Numbered from the stretch's first letter, positions 8,417 through 16,231 are shown. The stretch: 19,390 nucleotides of DNA from Candidatus Hydrogenedentota bacterium (GCA_012965445.1 DTSJ01000013.1:1-19390), one strand, 5' to 3'. A program made the numbers and translations. The notes: generated by a model from the letters alone, not told the origin.

Positions 8417-9208
8417 ATGCCTGATTCCTCCGAATTATACGTAGAGTACGACCCGCCGTTAGCCTGGATCGTATTCAATCGTCCCGAAAAACACAACGCC
8501 TTCACCAAACGGATGTGGCGTGATCTGCCCGAATTGATTAAGGAATTGGAAGTTGATCATACGGTGCGCGTAATAGTCTTTCGCGGCGCGGGTGAAGCAA
8601 GTTTTTCGGTCGGGGCTGATATTGAAGAATTGAAACGCTTGTATGATGAGGATGGACCGGAAACGGGTTTTCCGGGTCATACGGGTATTGCTGTAGACGC
8701 TATCGCTGAGTGCCATACGCCGACGATTGCGATGATCCACGGGCTTTGCTTTGGCGGGGGGTGCGCGATCGCCCTTTGCGCAGACATTCGAATCGCTTCA
8801 GAAGAGACCACGTTTGCAATTACTCCGGCAAAATTGGGACTCGGATATCCGTTTAACGGGGTCGAGCGGGCCGTGCAAGAGCTTGGTCCTGCGAATGCTC
8901 GATATCTGCTGATGACCGCAAAACGCGTACTGGGGGAGGACGCACTGCAGAGGGGTTTGGTGCAAGAGCTGCATAAAAAAGAGGATCTGCTTGAGGCGAC
9001 TCTTGAGCTTGCCCACACAGTCGCCTCGAACGCGCCCAAGACGATTCGCGCGATACGCAGATCGATTCAGCAGGTTCTGCTCCCACCGTCGGATCGTTCA
9101 ACGAAGGCCATTCATCAGTGGGTCGTCGATTGCGCAAACAGCGATGATTACCAGGAAGGGTTGCAGGCTTTTATGGAAAAGCGCAAGCCGAAATTCCGGG
9201 GGCGGTAG
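8417..9208 (+). CDS. Enoyl-CoA hydratase/isomerase (crotonase) family protein with atypical active site
   Basis: The 263-residue length is normal for a crotonase-fold enzyme acting on acyl-CoA in the cytoplasm. The CoA and oxyanion-hole regions are present: 'NRPEKHNAF' (21-29), 'SVGADIEEL' (64-72) and 'HGLCFGGGCAIALCADIRIA' (108-127). In rat crotonase the two catalytic glutamates lie in GGGCE (E144) and QPE (E164). Here those places hold GGGC-A117 and TP-A138, so neither glutamate is present. Classical hydration is therefore doubtful. Related reactions of the superfamily (isomerase, hydrolase, decarboxylase, dehalogenase) use other residues. The C-terminus 'FMEKRKPKFRGR' is typical of the family. 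The gene follows the MFS gene by 9 bases with no good ribosome site of its own, so translation is probably coupled. It is convergent with the SDR at 9220 (11 bases between stops). Confidence 0.85.
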   Translation: MPDSSELYVEYDPPLAWIVFNRPEKHNAFTKRMWRDLPELIKELEVDHTVRVIVFRGAGEASFSVGADIEELKRLYDEDGPETGFPGHTGIAVDAIAECHTPTIAMIHGLCFGGGCAIALCADIRIASEETTFAITPAKLGLGYPFNGVERAVQELGPANARYLLMTAKRVLGEDALQRGLVQELHKKEDLLEATLELAHTVASNAPKTIRAIRRSIQQVLLPPSDRSTKAIHQWVVDCANSDDYQEGLQAFMEKRKPKFRGR

Positions 9209-9219
9209 GAACATTTTCG

Positions 9220-9990
9220 CTAGAACGCGCTGTAACCTCCGTCAATTAGAAAGAAATCGCCGGTGTGGTATGAACTGGCATCTGAGGCGAGGTAAACGGC
9301 GAGGCCACTAAAGTCGTGGCGGGTGCCCCAGCGTCTTTGGGGTACACGGGTGAGGACCTTTTCCTCGAAAATTTCGTTGCTGAAAGCGCGTTCTGTCATG
9401 GCACTTTCGATCCAGCCCGGGAGGATTGAGTTTGCGCGGATTCCGTAGCGTGCGTATTCGACGGCGAGGCCTTGTATCATGGAGTTAACACCTGATTTGG
9501 TCGCGGCGTAGTGTTCGGAACGAGGTGCGCCGAATTTTGATGACGTCGAGCTGGTGACGACGAGCGAGCCGCCGTTGCCTGCTTCGACCATGTGGTTGAT
9601 GCATTCCTGGAAGGTGTAGAACACGCCGTCCATGTTGACGCGAAAGACAGCATGCCATTCTTCGGGGGTCATTTTTGCGAAGGGCGTGCCTTTGCCGCCA
9701 ATGCCAGCGTTGGCGAAGCAGGAATCGACGTGACCAAATGCTTCGATTGCCTTCGCGAACGACTCTGTAACTTGCTCTTTGTCTCCGACATCGCATTTCA
9801 TAGAGATGACTTTCGTGCCGTATTGTAAGAGATTTTCTGTGGCGTCGGCATTTTTCGTTTCGTTTGTTCCCCAAATGCAGATGTCTGCACCTGCCTGAGC
9901 GAGGCCTTCGCCGAAGCCGAGTCCGATGCCGGAGTTGCCTCCTGTGATAAGCGCTACTTTTCCTGTGAGGTCGAATGGGGCGAAGGGCAC
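9220..9990 (-). CDS. Classical short-chain dehydrogenase/reductase
   Basis: The 256-residue product is a classical cytoplasmic NAD(P)-dependent SDR. The Rossmann motif T16-GGNSGI-G23 binds the cofactor, N94-A-G-I is the structural motif, and the catalytic set N119, S148, Y161, K165 is complete. The end 'YLASDASSYHTGDFFLIDGGYSAF' is typical of the family and belongs to the glucose-dehydrogenase/gluconate-5-dehydrogenase-like group, so oxidation of a sugar or polyol is plausible but unproven. Translation starts at a GTG (9990-9988) with AAGGAG seven bases upstream (9998-10003), which settles the start. It seems to be a single-gene unit: the crotonase-like gene converges on it and the next upstream gene is divergent. 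Confidence 0.9.
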   Translation of the reverse strand: MPFAPFDLTGKVALITGGNSGIGLGFGEGLAQAGADICIWGTNETKNADATENLLQYGTKVISMKCDVGDKEQVTESFAKAIEAFGHVDSCFANAGIGGKGTPFAKMTPEEWHAVFRVNMDGVFYTFQECINHMVEAGNGGSLVVTSSTSSKFGAPRSEHYAATKSGVNSMIQGLAVEYARYGIRANSILPGWIESAMTERAFSNEIFEEKVLTRVPQRRWGTRHDFSGLAVYLASDASSYHTGDFFLIDGGYSAF

Positions 9991-10077
9991 GATGTTTCTC
10001 CTTGGTTCGATAGCTGAGTCAAAGAAGTGAGGATGGCATATTCTGCGGGGCGAGGTCGAATTTTTTTCGGCAAGATA

Positions 10078-10104
10078 ACAGGATTAACATGATCTACATG
10101 ATGG
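10078..10104. repeat. Three tandem 9-mers in an intergenic region
   Basis: Bases 10078-10104 are three consecutive 9-mers: ACAGGATTA, ACATGATCT, ACATGATGG (shared core ACA-G/T-GAT). They lie between the divergent SDR and small membrane protein genes, just after a run of seven T. The rest of the 237-base spacer (9991-10227) shows nothing else I would name. From memory, similar 'ACAGGATTnACAGGAT' intergenic repeats occur in many bacterial genomes; their role is not known to me. Confidence 0.55.
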
Positions 10105-10227
10105 GCGAATTCGAGACGTGTTCGTTGCCGAGGAGGGGTAGGGCTATTATTGCTTGCTTGTTGTTCCGTGACGTTCCCTGCGGAAACACTAATTCCGGAC
10201 AGTCGTTAGGAAGGGGAAAATACGAAC

Positions 10228-10710
10228 ATGAGTGAAACGGGTTTGTTGATTGGTATGGCGCAGATTGCGATCGCGATTGCGGGATTTACGAGTGTCGTCG
10301 CGTTTTTGAGCGGACGCGGTGAGGGGCAGTGGAGGGAGATTGCTCTTCTTTTGCTGGACCCGGTTTTGAAAACGAGCATGTGTGCGCTTGTTCTTTGCCT
10401 GTCGCCCATCATTCTGTATTTGTCAGGCCTTCCCGAGGAGTCGGTATGGCGATGCATATGCGGCATTGGGATATTATTTAATGTCGAAGGTACTTTCTAT
10501 TCAATTCGACGTACGAAGAAGCTGTCAGCGGACGAACACACTCAACTACCTATGTTTAATCAGGTCGTTCTTTTTACTTTGTCATCTGCAGTGATAGCGC
10601 TTCTGGTCGGAGGATTACTCAGGATCGCATACAAGGGTGAACCAATGCCGGTTATAACTTCTATCGCGCACTCTTGTGCGTTTCAAGCTACATGTTTGTA
10701 CAGCTGCTGA
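10228..10710 (+). CDS. Small polytopic membrane protein of unknown function, C-terminus frameshifted
   Basis: The 160-residue product has about four membrane helices (about 8-30, 40-68, 74-90, 112-132) and resembles unnamed small membrane proteins that begin 'xIAIAIAGFTSVVAF'. I do not know a function. The start is the ATG at 10228, with an AGGAAGGGG tract 11 bases upstream. The end looks wrong. After residue ~138 the frame reads into polar, cysteine-containing sequence and stops at TGA (10708-10710). A second frame, open from about 10641 to a TAG at 10749-10751, reads 'NFYRALL', then a hydrophobic segment ending 'YMFVQLLNENRPDRSGG', as expected for a last helix and tail. A one-base indel around 10638-10656 would join the two, and the gene would then end against the stop of the convergent permease. 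A natural mutation or a sequencing error are both possible. Confidence 0.6.
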   Translation: MSETGLLIGMAQIAIAIAGFTSVVAFLSGRGEGQWREIALLLLDPVLKTSMCALVLCLSPIILYLSGLPEESVWRCICGIGILFNVEGTFYSIRRTKKLSADEHTQLPMFNQVVLFTLSSAVIALLVGGLLRIAYKGEPMPVITSIAHSCAFQATCLYSC

Positions 10711-10747
10711 ATGAGAATCGTCCGGATCGATCTGGTGGATCGTCTCA

Positions 10748-11719
10748 TTAGGTCCGTTTTGCGGCGGATCTTTTCGCAACTATTTTCCTCACGATTTCGT
10801 CTGTGGATACGCCGATGAGGATGACGACTCCGATAATGGAGAATTCGAGATGGGTGGGGATGTGTAGGATGTTGATGGCGTTGTAGAGTACGCGCATGAC
10901 TGCGGCGCCGATGATGACGCCGAGAATGGAGCCCTCGCCGCCGCGCAGGGAGCATCCGCCGAGAACGGCTGCTGCGATGGCGTAAAGTTCGTAAAATTCA
11001 CCAAGGCCCGAGGGTTGAACGGAATTCACGTCAAGGGAGAAGAGTACGCCACCGAGTCCGGCCATGAGTGAGCAGATGACGTACGAAGTGATAACAACGC
11101 GGTCGGAATTGATGCCGGAGTAACGGACGGCTTCTTCGTTGCGTCCGAGGGCTAAGAGGTATCGACCAAAGAGGGTCTGATTGAGGAGGATCATCGCGAT
11201 GACAGCGATGGTGAGCATGACGACTAAGGGGTAGGGGATTCCGAATTCTTCGGTGATGGGGATTGAGCCGATGGCGAGCTGGCGGAGTCCATCGAAGTCC
11301 TGGGCGTATCCGAGGGACTGGTCGTTGGTGAGGAATCTTGCTGCTCCGCGATAAAAGAGGAGTCCGCAGAGGGTTACGACGAAGGGTTGCAGGCCGACTT
11401 TGGTGATGAGGAGTCCGTGAAGAAGTCCGATCGCGAGGGAGAGGACCAGGACGGCGAGGAGAGCGAGCGAGACGGAGACATCATGTTTGGTGAGGAGGAG
11501 AACAAGAAGTGATCCGGTAAGCCCAACCACGGAACCGATGGAGAGATCGATTCCGCCGGAGATGATGACAAATGCAACGCCGATACTGATGACGCCGTAG
11601 AGGGCGGTCCAGCGGAGGGTATTTTGGACGTTATAGGCGTTGAGAAAGTTGGGGTTCATGATCGCGGTGAATGTACAGATCGCGATGAGTAGCAGGGATA
11701 TGCCGAGTATTTTTTTCAT
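10748..11719 (-). CDS. Sugar ABC transporter permease (RbsC family)
   Basis: The 323-residue inner-membrane protein belongs to the branched-chain/ribose-type permease family. It has an N-terminal helix after MKK, then 'NPNFLNAYNVQNTLR' and the family hallmark 'GVAFVIISGGIDLSIGSVVGLTG' split over about 47-70. A later segment has 'AIAAAVLGGCSLRGGEGS', the coupling region that contacts the ATPase in this family. A dimer would form the channel for one ATPase protein. Length and helix pattern are normal. The start is the ATG at 11719, 11 bases after the stop of the ATPase gene, with no Shine-Dalgarno sequence, so translation depends on coupling. It is the last gene of the five-gene operon. The substrate is probably a monosaccharide; the family does not tell which. 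Confidence 0.9.
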   Translation of the reverse strand: MKKILGISLLLIAICTFTAIMNPNFLNAYNVQNTLRWTALYGVISIGVAFVIISGGIDLSIGSVVGLTGSLLVLLLTKHDVSVSLALLAVLVLSLAIGLLHGLLITKVGLQPFVVTLCGLLFYRGAARFLTNDQSLGYAQDFDGLRQLAIGSIPITEEFGIPYPLVVMLTIAVIAMILLNQTLFGRYLLALGRNEEAVRYSGINSDRVVITSYVICSLMAGLGGVLFSLDVNSVQPSGLGEFYELYAIAAAVLGGCSLRGGEGSILGVIIGAAVMRVLYNAINILHIPTHLEFSIIGVVILIGVSTDEIVRKIVAKRSAAKRT

Positions 11720-11730
11720 GGTGTTTTGGT

Positions 11731-13233
11731 TTATACAGTTACAGTTGTGCCAGTCGCAAGTCGCATGACGGCTTCTTCAGTGATTTCGGACTTCGGGAGT
11801 TCTCCGGAGATCGCGCCGTCGTGCATGACGAGTACGCGATCTGAGAGGGAGAGGACTTCTTCCATTTCGCTGGAGACGAAGAGTATGGCCATGCCTTCGC
11901 GAGCGAGTGAGTCGATGAGTTTGTAAATTTCCCGTTTCGCGCCAACGTCGATGCCGCGCGTGGGTTCGTCGAGGAGGAGGAGGCGCGGGTTCATGGCGAG
12001 CCATTTTCCGATGACGACTTTCTGCTGATTGCCGCCGGAAAGGAGTTGTACGGCTTTGCGGTCGTCGGCCGTTACGATGGACATAGCGGCGATTTGCTTT
12101 TGGCTGTTTTCGGTGTCGTAAGCGTGGTTGAGGAAGCCTTTTTTTTGGTGGTCGCGCATGCTTACGAGGCTCAGGTTGTCTCGCAGGGCGATTTCGAGGA
12201 TGATGCCTTGTGCTTTGCGGTCCTCGGGTACGAGTCCGATGCCGGCGGCGATGGCGTTGCGGGGAGACTGTAGTTCGCCTTCGTATCCTGCCATGGTGAT
12301 GTGTCCCGCAAGGGCGGGGGTGATGCAGTAGAGCGCTTCGAGGACTTCGGTGCGTCCGGCCCCGACAAGTCCCGCGATTCCGACGACTTCGCCTGCGTGG
12401 ATGGTGAAGGAGTTGGTCTGGGAAGGGTGGGCTTGCGTGACGAGGCCTTCGACGGTGAGGACGGGTTCTCCTTTTTCGAGCGGTGTTCGGTGGCGGGCTT
12501 CGTCCATTTCGCGTCCGACCATGAGGTTTATCATCGCGTCGTGAGTAATTTCAGATTTTCGGAGTTCGCCTGCGTTTTTGCCGTCCTTGAGTACGACGAC
12601 GCGGTTGGCGATCTGGGTTACTTCGTGCAGGCGATGGGAGATGTAGATGATGCTGACGCCTTTGGATTGGAGGTCGGCAATGACAGAGAATAAGTGGTCG
12701 GTCTCGTGTTGGGTGAGGCTGGAGGTGGGTTCGTCCATGATGAGTACGCGGGCATCCGTCGAGACAGCTTTGGCGATTTCGATGAGCTGCTGCTGGCCGA
12801 TGGAAAGGCTGCTGACGAGTGCGCTTGGGTTGATTTCAATGTGGACGCGTTTGAGGAGTTCGATGGCTTGTTTGCGCATTTCGGATTTATTGATCCAGCC
12901 CTTGGTGTGCGTTTCGCGACCGAGGTAGAGGTTTGCGGTGACATCCAGGTTGTCGGCAAGGTTGAGTTCCTGGTGGATGAGGACGACACCAGCGTCTTGA
13001 GCTTGGCGCACGGATCGAGGCGCGTAGGGCTGCTCGCTGAGACGGAGCTTTCCCGCGTCGGGCTGGTAAATGCCCGCAAGGATTTTCATGAGTGTGCTTT
13101 TGCCTGCTCCGTTTTCGCCGATGACGGCGAGGATTTCGCCTTGGGCGAGTGACACCGAAACGTCGTCGAGTGCGAGGGTGCCTGGGAATTGTTTTGTGAG
13201 GTTGTGAACTTGGAGTATCGGGGGTTGGGACAC
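11731..13233 (-). CDS. Sugar ABC transporter ATP-binding protein (RbsA/MglA/XylG type, two ATPase domains)
   Basis: The 500-residue cytoplasmic protein has two fused nucleotide-binding domains, the RbsA arrangement. Domain 1 has Walker A G39-ENGAGK-S46, signature 'LSIGQQQLIEIAKA' and Walker B 'VLIMDEPTSSL' (about 144-178). Domain 2 has a degenerate Walker A 'GLVGAGRTE' (about 288-298, R for K, usual in this family), signature 'LSGGNQQKVVIGKWL' and 'LLLLDEPTRGIDVGAKREIY'. It powers uptake with the RbsC-type permease. The start is a GTG at 13233-13231 whose first G is the last base of the TAG stop of the binding-protein gene (TAGTG), so the two are translationally coupled. All key residues expected for the family are present. 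Confidence 0.93.
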   Translation of the reverse strand: MSQPPILQVHNLTKQFPGTLALDDVSVSLAQGEILAVIGENGAGKSTLMKILAGIYQPDAGKLRLSEQPYAPRSVRQAQDAGVVLIHQELNLADNLDVTANLYLGRETHTKGWINKSEMRKQAIELLKRVHIEINPSALVSSLSIGQQQLIEIAKAVSTDARVLIMDEPTSSLTQHETDHLFSVIADLQSKGVSIIYISHRLHEVTQIANRVVVLKDGKNAGELRKSEITHDAMINLMVGREMDEARHRTPLEKGEPVLTVEGLVTQAHPSQTNSFTIHAGEVVGIAGLVGAGRTEVLEALYCITPALAGHITMAGYEGELQSPRNAIAAGIGLVPEDRKAQGIILEIALRDNLSLVSMRDHQKKGFLNHAYDTENSQKQIAAMSIVTADDRKAVQLLSGGNQQKVVIGKWLAMNPRLLLLDEPTRGIDVGAKREIYKLIDSLAREGMAILFVSSEMEEVLSLSDRVLVMHDGAISGELPKSEITEEAVMRLATGTTVTV

Positions 13234-14261
13234 TATTTTTCGCCTTTGAGAACTTTCAATTTCGCCCAGAATTCTTCTACGTTGTCTTTTTGGACGATGG
13301 TAAGGTCGATTTCGATGAATTTGTTTTCGGGGATGCCGGAATCGTCACCGCGAGCGAGTTCGGCGAGGAGTTTGACCGATTGGCGACCGTATTCGTAGGG
13401 CTGTTGGCTGACTGTGCCCTCTACGTGGCCGTCGATGATGCCTTGTAGGGTGCCGTCTGCTTCATCAAAGCTGACGAGTTTTATTTTTCCGGTTTTGTCG
13501 GCTTCTTTGACGGCTTCGAGGCAGGCGGGCATGTTGTAGGCGAAGAGTCCGACCATACCTTTGAGGTTTTCGTGGGAAGCCATGCTGTCTTCAGCGTTCG
13601 ATTTGGCTTTTGCGTAATCGAAATTGTCGGTCATGGTGGCGAGGACGGTGAATCTGTCGCCGACGATGGGGGCGTTGTTTGGATCGAAATCGCGGAAGTT
13701 TAGGTCAGCCATGGGGCGATCAAGGAGTTCGTCGATTACTCCCTGGCGGCGCTGCTGGGCGTTGAGCTGCTCGAGGCGCCCGACATAGATGACGATATTT
13801 CCTCCGTCCGGGAGTGTGGCTTTGACCATTTTTCCTGCTTCGCGTCCTGCTTTGTAATTGTCCATACCGATGAAGCAGAGACGAGCAGACTCGGGGGCGT
13901 CGGAGTCTTGTGTGATGAGGATAGTCCGCTCTGCGGCTTCATTCAGGAAAGATACCTGGTTGGCGGCGTCGATGGGGCTTACGGCGATGCCGTCGATATC
14001 GTTTGCGAGAAGTGTTTCGATCAATCGTTTCTGGTCCCCGATGCCTTTGGCGGGCATGAGGACCTCTACGTTTACTTTGAATTCTTTTGCACCGGCCAAT
14101 GCGCCTGCTTCTGCGATGGTCCAGAAGGGATCTATGCCGTTCGTGACGTAGGCTATGTTAATGTCATATTCGGTACCGCTGGAGGAGTAGTAGCCGTCTG
14201 ATCCGCCGCATCCTGTGAGTGTGACGGCGGTGATAACGAGTGATGCAATAATTTTTTTCAT
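13233..14261 (-). CDS. Lipoprotein sugar-binding protein of the ABC importer (RbsB-like, periplasmic-binding fold I)
   Basis: The 342-residue product begins MKKII with a lipoprotein signal and lipobox L15-T-G-C18; the residue after the cysteine is glycine. The mature part is a periplasmic-binding-protein-like domain of the ribose/galactose group. It has an N-terminal strand 'INIAYVTNGIDPFWTIAEAGA', 'GIAVSPIDAANQVSFLNEAAE', 'IGMDNYKAGREAGKMV' and the C-terminal 'GTVSQQPYEYGRQSV' seen in RbsB relatives. It delivers a sugar to the permease. The frame is open up to 14336, but AAGGAG at 14268-14273, six bases before the ATG at 14261, and the signal peptide both fix this start. It follows the SDR stop by 13 bases. 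Binding proteins in Gram-negative bacteria are usually soluble, so the lipid anchor is worth noting. Confidence 0.9.
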   Translation of the reverse strand: MKKIIASLVITAVTLTGCGGSDGYYSSSGTEYDINIAYVTNGIDPFWTIAEAGALAGAKEFKVNVEVLMPAKGIGDQKRLIETLLANDIDGIAVSPIDAANQVSFLNEAAERTILITQDSDAPESARLCFIGMDNYKAGREAGKMVKATLPDGGNIVIYVGRLEQLNAQQRRQGVIDELLDRPMADLNFRDFDPNNAPIVGDRFTVLATMTDNFDYAKAKSNAEDSMASHENLKGMVGLFAYNMPACLEAVKEADKTGKIKLVSFDEADGTLQGIIDGHVEGTVSQQPYEYGRQSVKLLAELARGDDSGIPENKFIEIDLTIVQKDNVEEFWAKLKVLKGEK

Positions 14262-14267
14262 GATGTT

Positions 14268-14273
14268 CTCCTT
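14268..14273 (-). promoter_or_regulatory. Ribosome binding site fixing the start of the binding-protein gene
   Basis: AAGGAG lies on the minus strand six bases before the ATG at 14261 and directly after the stop codon of the upstream SDR gene (14277-14275). It excludes the longer in-frame start at 14336, which lies inside the SDR gene. Confidence 0.75.
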
Positions 14274-14274
14274 A

Positions 14275-15036
14275 TTATGAAACGGTGTGGGCGCCGTTGA
14301 CTGCGATGTTTTGTCCTGATACGTAAGATGATTCATCCGAGGCGAGGAAGATAGCAGTGTCAGCCACTTCCTTGGGTACGCCCCAGCGTCTTGATGGCAA
14401 ATCGGCCAGGTATCCGTCTTTTAATTCTTGAGGATCCTTTTCGTGACGCTCTACGGGAATCCATGCCGGTGCTATTGTATTCACGGTAATGCCCCAAGGC
14501 GCGAGTTCTTTCGCGAGGCTGCGCGTGAACCCGTTTTGCCCGCCTTTGGCGGAGACGTAGGCCGTGAAGTTGGGTACACCCTCCTCGAAAACTTCCGAGC
14601 CAATATTGATGATACGTCCCGACCTGCGTTGTTTCATGTCCGCGACAACAGCGCGAGTCAACAAAAAGGGGCTCTTGATAAAAAAATCGAGCATGGACTG
14701 GTAAAAGTCCCAGTCATACATTTCGATGGGTTTCTGAGGTTGATCAGGCGTGGCATTTATGATGACGACATCAATCGGGCCAAGCTGGTCTTTCGTCTCC
14801 TGAATGACGCGATTCACGTCTGCTTCATCGATGGCGCTTCCTTTAGTAAGGATGCCTTCGTATCCGGCCTCTTTGAACGCGGCGAAGGTTTCGTTTGCGC
14901 GGGCTTCGTTATTCGCGTAGTTCAGGGCAACTTTCGCGCCAGCCGCGCCAAATTCCATGGCCATGGATTTTCCCAAGCCGGTTGAGCTACCGCTGATGAA
15001 GACTACTTTGTTGGTTAGGTCGAATTTGTTTGACAC
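14275..15036 (-). CDS. Divergent short-chain dehydrogenase/reductase in the sugar uptake operon
   Basis: The 253-residue SDR-fold protein presumably oxidises or reduces a sugar, sugar acid or polyol linked to the transporter. The cofactor loop is S15-G-SSTG-L-G22 (S for the usual T). The NAG motif is N94-A-T96-P. The active-site S147, Y160 and K164 are present, but the usual catalytic Asn (in 'VN-xxxPF') is F119 here ('FFIKSPFLLTRA'). The end 'LASDESSYVSGQNIAVNGAHT' has N-G-A where most have D-G-G. The start is a GTG (15036-15034) with GGAG ten bases upstream. It lies 31 bases after the mutarotase and 13 before the binding protein, so it is in the middle of the operon. It is clearly different from the SDR at 9220, which keeps the complete tetrad. 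Catalysis is likely but not certain. Confidence 0.87.
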   Translation of the reverse strand: MSNKFDLTNKVVFISGSSTGLGKSMAMEFGAAGAKVALNYANNEARANETFAAFKEAGYEGILTKGSAIDEADVNRVIQETKDQLGPIDVVIINATPDQPQKPIEMYDWDFYQSMLDFFIKSPFLLTRAVVADMKQRRSGRIINIGSEVFEEGVPNFTAYVSAKGGQNGFTRSLAKELAPWGITVNTIAPAWIPVERHEKDPQELKDGYLADLPSRRWGVPKEVADTAIFLASDESSYVSGQNIAVNGAHTVS

Positions 15037-15067
15037 TTGTTAATAGCTCCGCATTGGTTTTCGTTTT

Positions 15068-16231
15068 CTATTTCGCGCTGAATTTCATAATGATCGTGTG
15101 TTTGTAGGTCTCGCCGGGTCGCAGGATTGGACTTGGAAAATCCGGATGATTCGGAGAGTCCGGATAGACCTGTGACTCAAGGCAGAAGCCGCCGTTTTTC
15201 TGGTAAACGAATCCGTCTTTTCCGGCGAATTCTCCGGCCAGGAAGTTGCCGGTATAGAACTGGATTCCGGGTTCGTCGTTCCAGATTTCCATGGTGCGGC
15301 CGGATTTAGGGTCGGTGACAGTCGCTGCATGGCCAAGCTCCCTGCCCTGGTGATCGAGGACGAAATTGTGATCGTATCCGCCCGGATCGCCTGAGATTTG
15401 CGCGATGTCTTTGCCGATAGCTTTGGGAGAGGTAAAATCGACTGGTTGTCCGGCGACGGGATCGATAGCTCCTGTCGTGATAAATGCGTCGTCCGTGGGC
15501 GTATAGTTCTTCGCGTGGATAGTCAACTCATGATCGAGAATTGTACCGCTGTCGTGGCCTGAAAGGTTGTAGTACGCATGATTGGTCAAGTTGATGACAG
15601 TGGGTTTGTCGGTCGTCGCTTCAAAGTAGACTTTGAGTTCGTCGTCGTTATTGAGAGAGTAGACGACGGTATTGTTCAGATTGCCGGGGTAGCCTTCTTC
15701 CATATCCTTGCTGAGGTAGGTAAGTTTTACGCCGACTTCGTCATCGGTTCGAAAGGACTCACCTTTCCACATAACCTTGTTGTATCCAACATCGCCTCCG
15801 TGAAGATGATGCGCGTCCCCGTCGTTTTTCGCGAGCGTGTATTCGGTGCCATCCAGCGTGAATTTTCCATTCGCGATCCGGTTGGCATAGCGTCCGGTAG
15901 ACGCACCGAAAAACGGGCTGTCCGTGTTGTATCCCTCGACATCAGCGCAACCCAATAGTACATCCACGGTGTTGCCGTTTTTGTCGGGCAGTTCAAGCGA
16001 GTGCAGTATTCCACCGAATTCAATGACGACAGCTTTGATTCCGTTTTCGTTGGTGAGGGTGAAGGCTTTTACGGTTTCTCCCGACGGAGATTTCCCCCAA
16101 TCACTGGTCGATACTAAGAGTCCTGATTCCACGGCGTCTGAGTCTCCCGATTCGGTTGAGCTGGAGCATCCGATGACACAAATGAGGCTTACTCCGAGTA
16201 GTGAAAGTGATTTCAACAGGCGTGATTTCAT
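15068..16231 (-). CDS. galM: Aldose 1-epimerase (mutarotase), lipoprotein form
   Basis: The 387-residue product interconverts alpha and beta anomers of aldoses. It has a lipoprotein signal (hydrophobic 9-20, lipobox V-I-G-C22), then an acidic serine-rich linker, then a complete GalM domain from about 43. Landmarks are 'FGGILHSLELPDKNGN' (72-87), 'GRYANRIANGKFTL' (113-126), 'HHLHGG' (141-146), 'NLTNHAYYNLSG' with catalytic H218, 'DHNFVLD' (287-293) and 'LESQVYPDSPNHPDFP' with catalytic base E352. All key residues are kept. The family is often cytoplasmic; a lipid-anchored one would act next to the operon's binding protein. The frame is open up to 16579, but AAGGAG at 16240-16245, eight bases before the ATG at 16231, and the signal peptide define the start. 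It is first in the operon and divergent from the sulfatase-like gene. I use galM for the family, not as proof of galactose use. Confidence 0.92.
   Translation of the reverse strand: MKSRLLKSLSLLGVSLICVIGCSSSTESGDSDAVESGLLVSTSDWGKSPSGETVKAFTLTNENGIKAVVIEFGGILHSLELPDKNGNTVDVLLGCADVEGYNTDSPFFGASTGRYANRIANGKFTLDGTEYTLAKNDGDAHHLHGGDVGYNKVMWKGESFRTDDEVGVKLTYLSKDMEEGYPGNLNNTVVYSLNNDDELKVYFEATTDKPTVINLTNHAYYNLSGHDSGTILDHELTIHAKNYTPTDDAFITTGAIDPVAGQPVDFTSPKAIGKDIAQISGDPGGYDHNFVLDHQGRELGHAATVTDPKSGRTMEIWNDEPGIQFYTGNFLAGEFAGKDGFVYQKNGGFCLESQVYPDSPNHPDFPSPILRPGETYKHTIIMKFSAK

Noticed and set aside
10165..10186. Hairpin TTCCG ... CGGAA before the small membrane protein
   Set aside because: Only five pairs with a 12-base loop and no T run. 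Too weak to call a terminator or operator.
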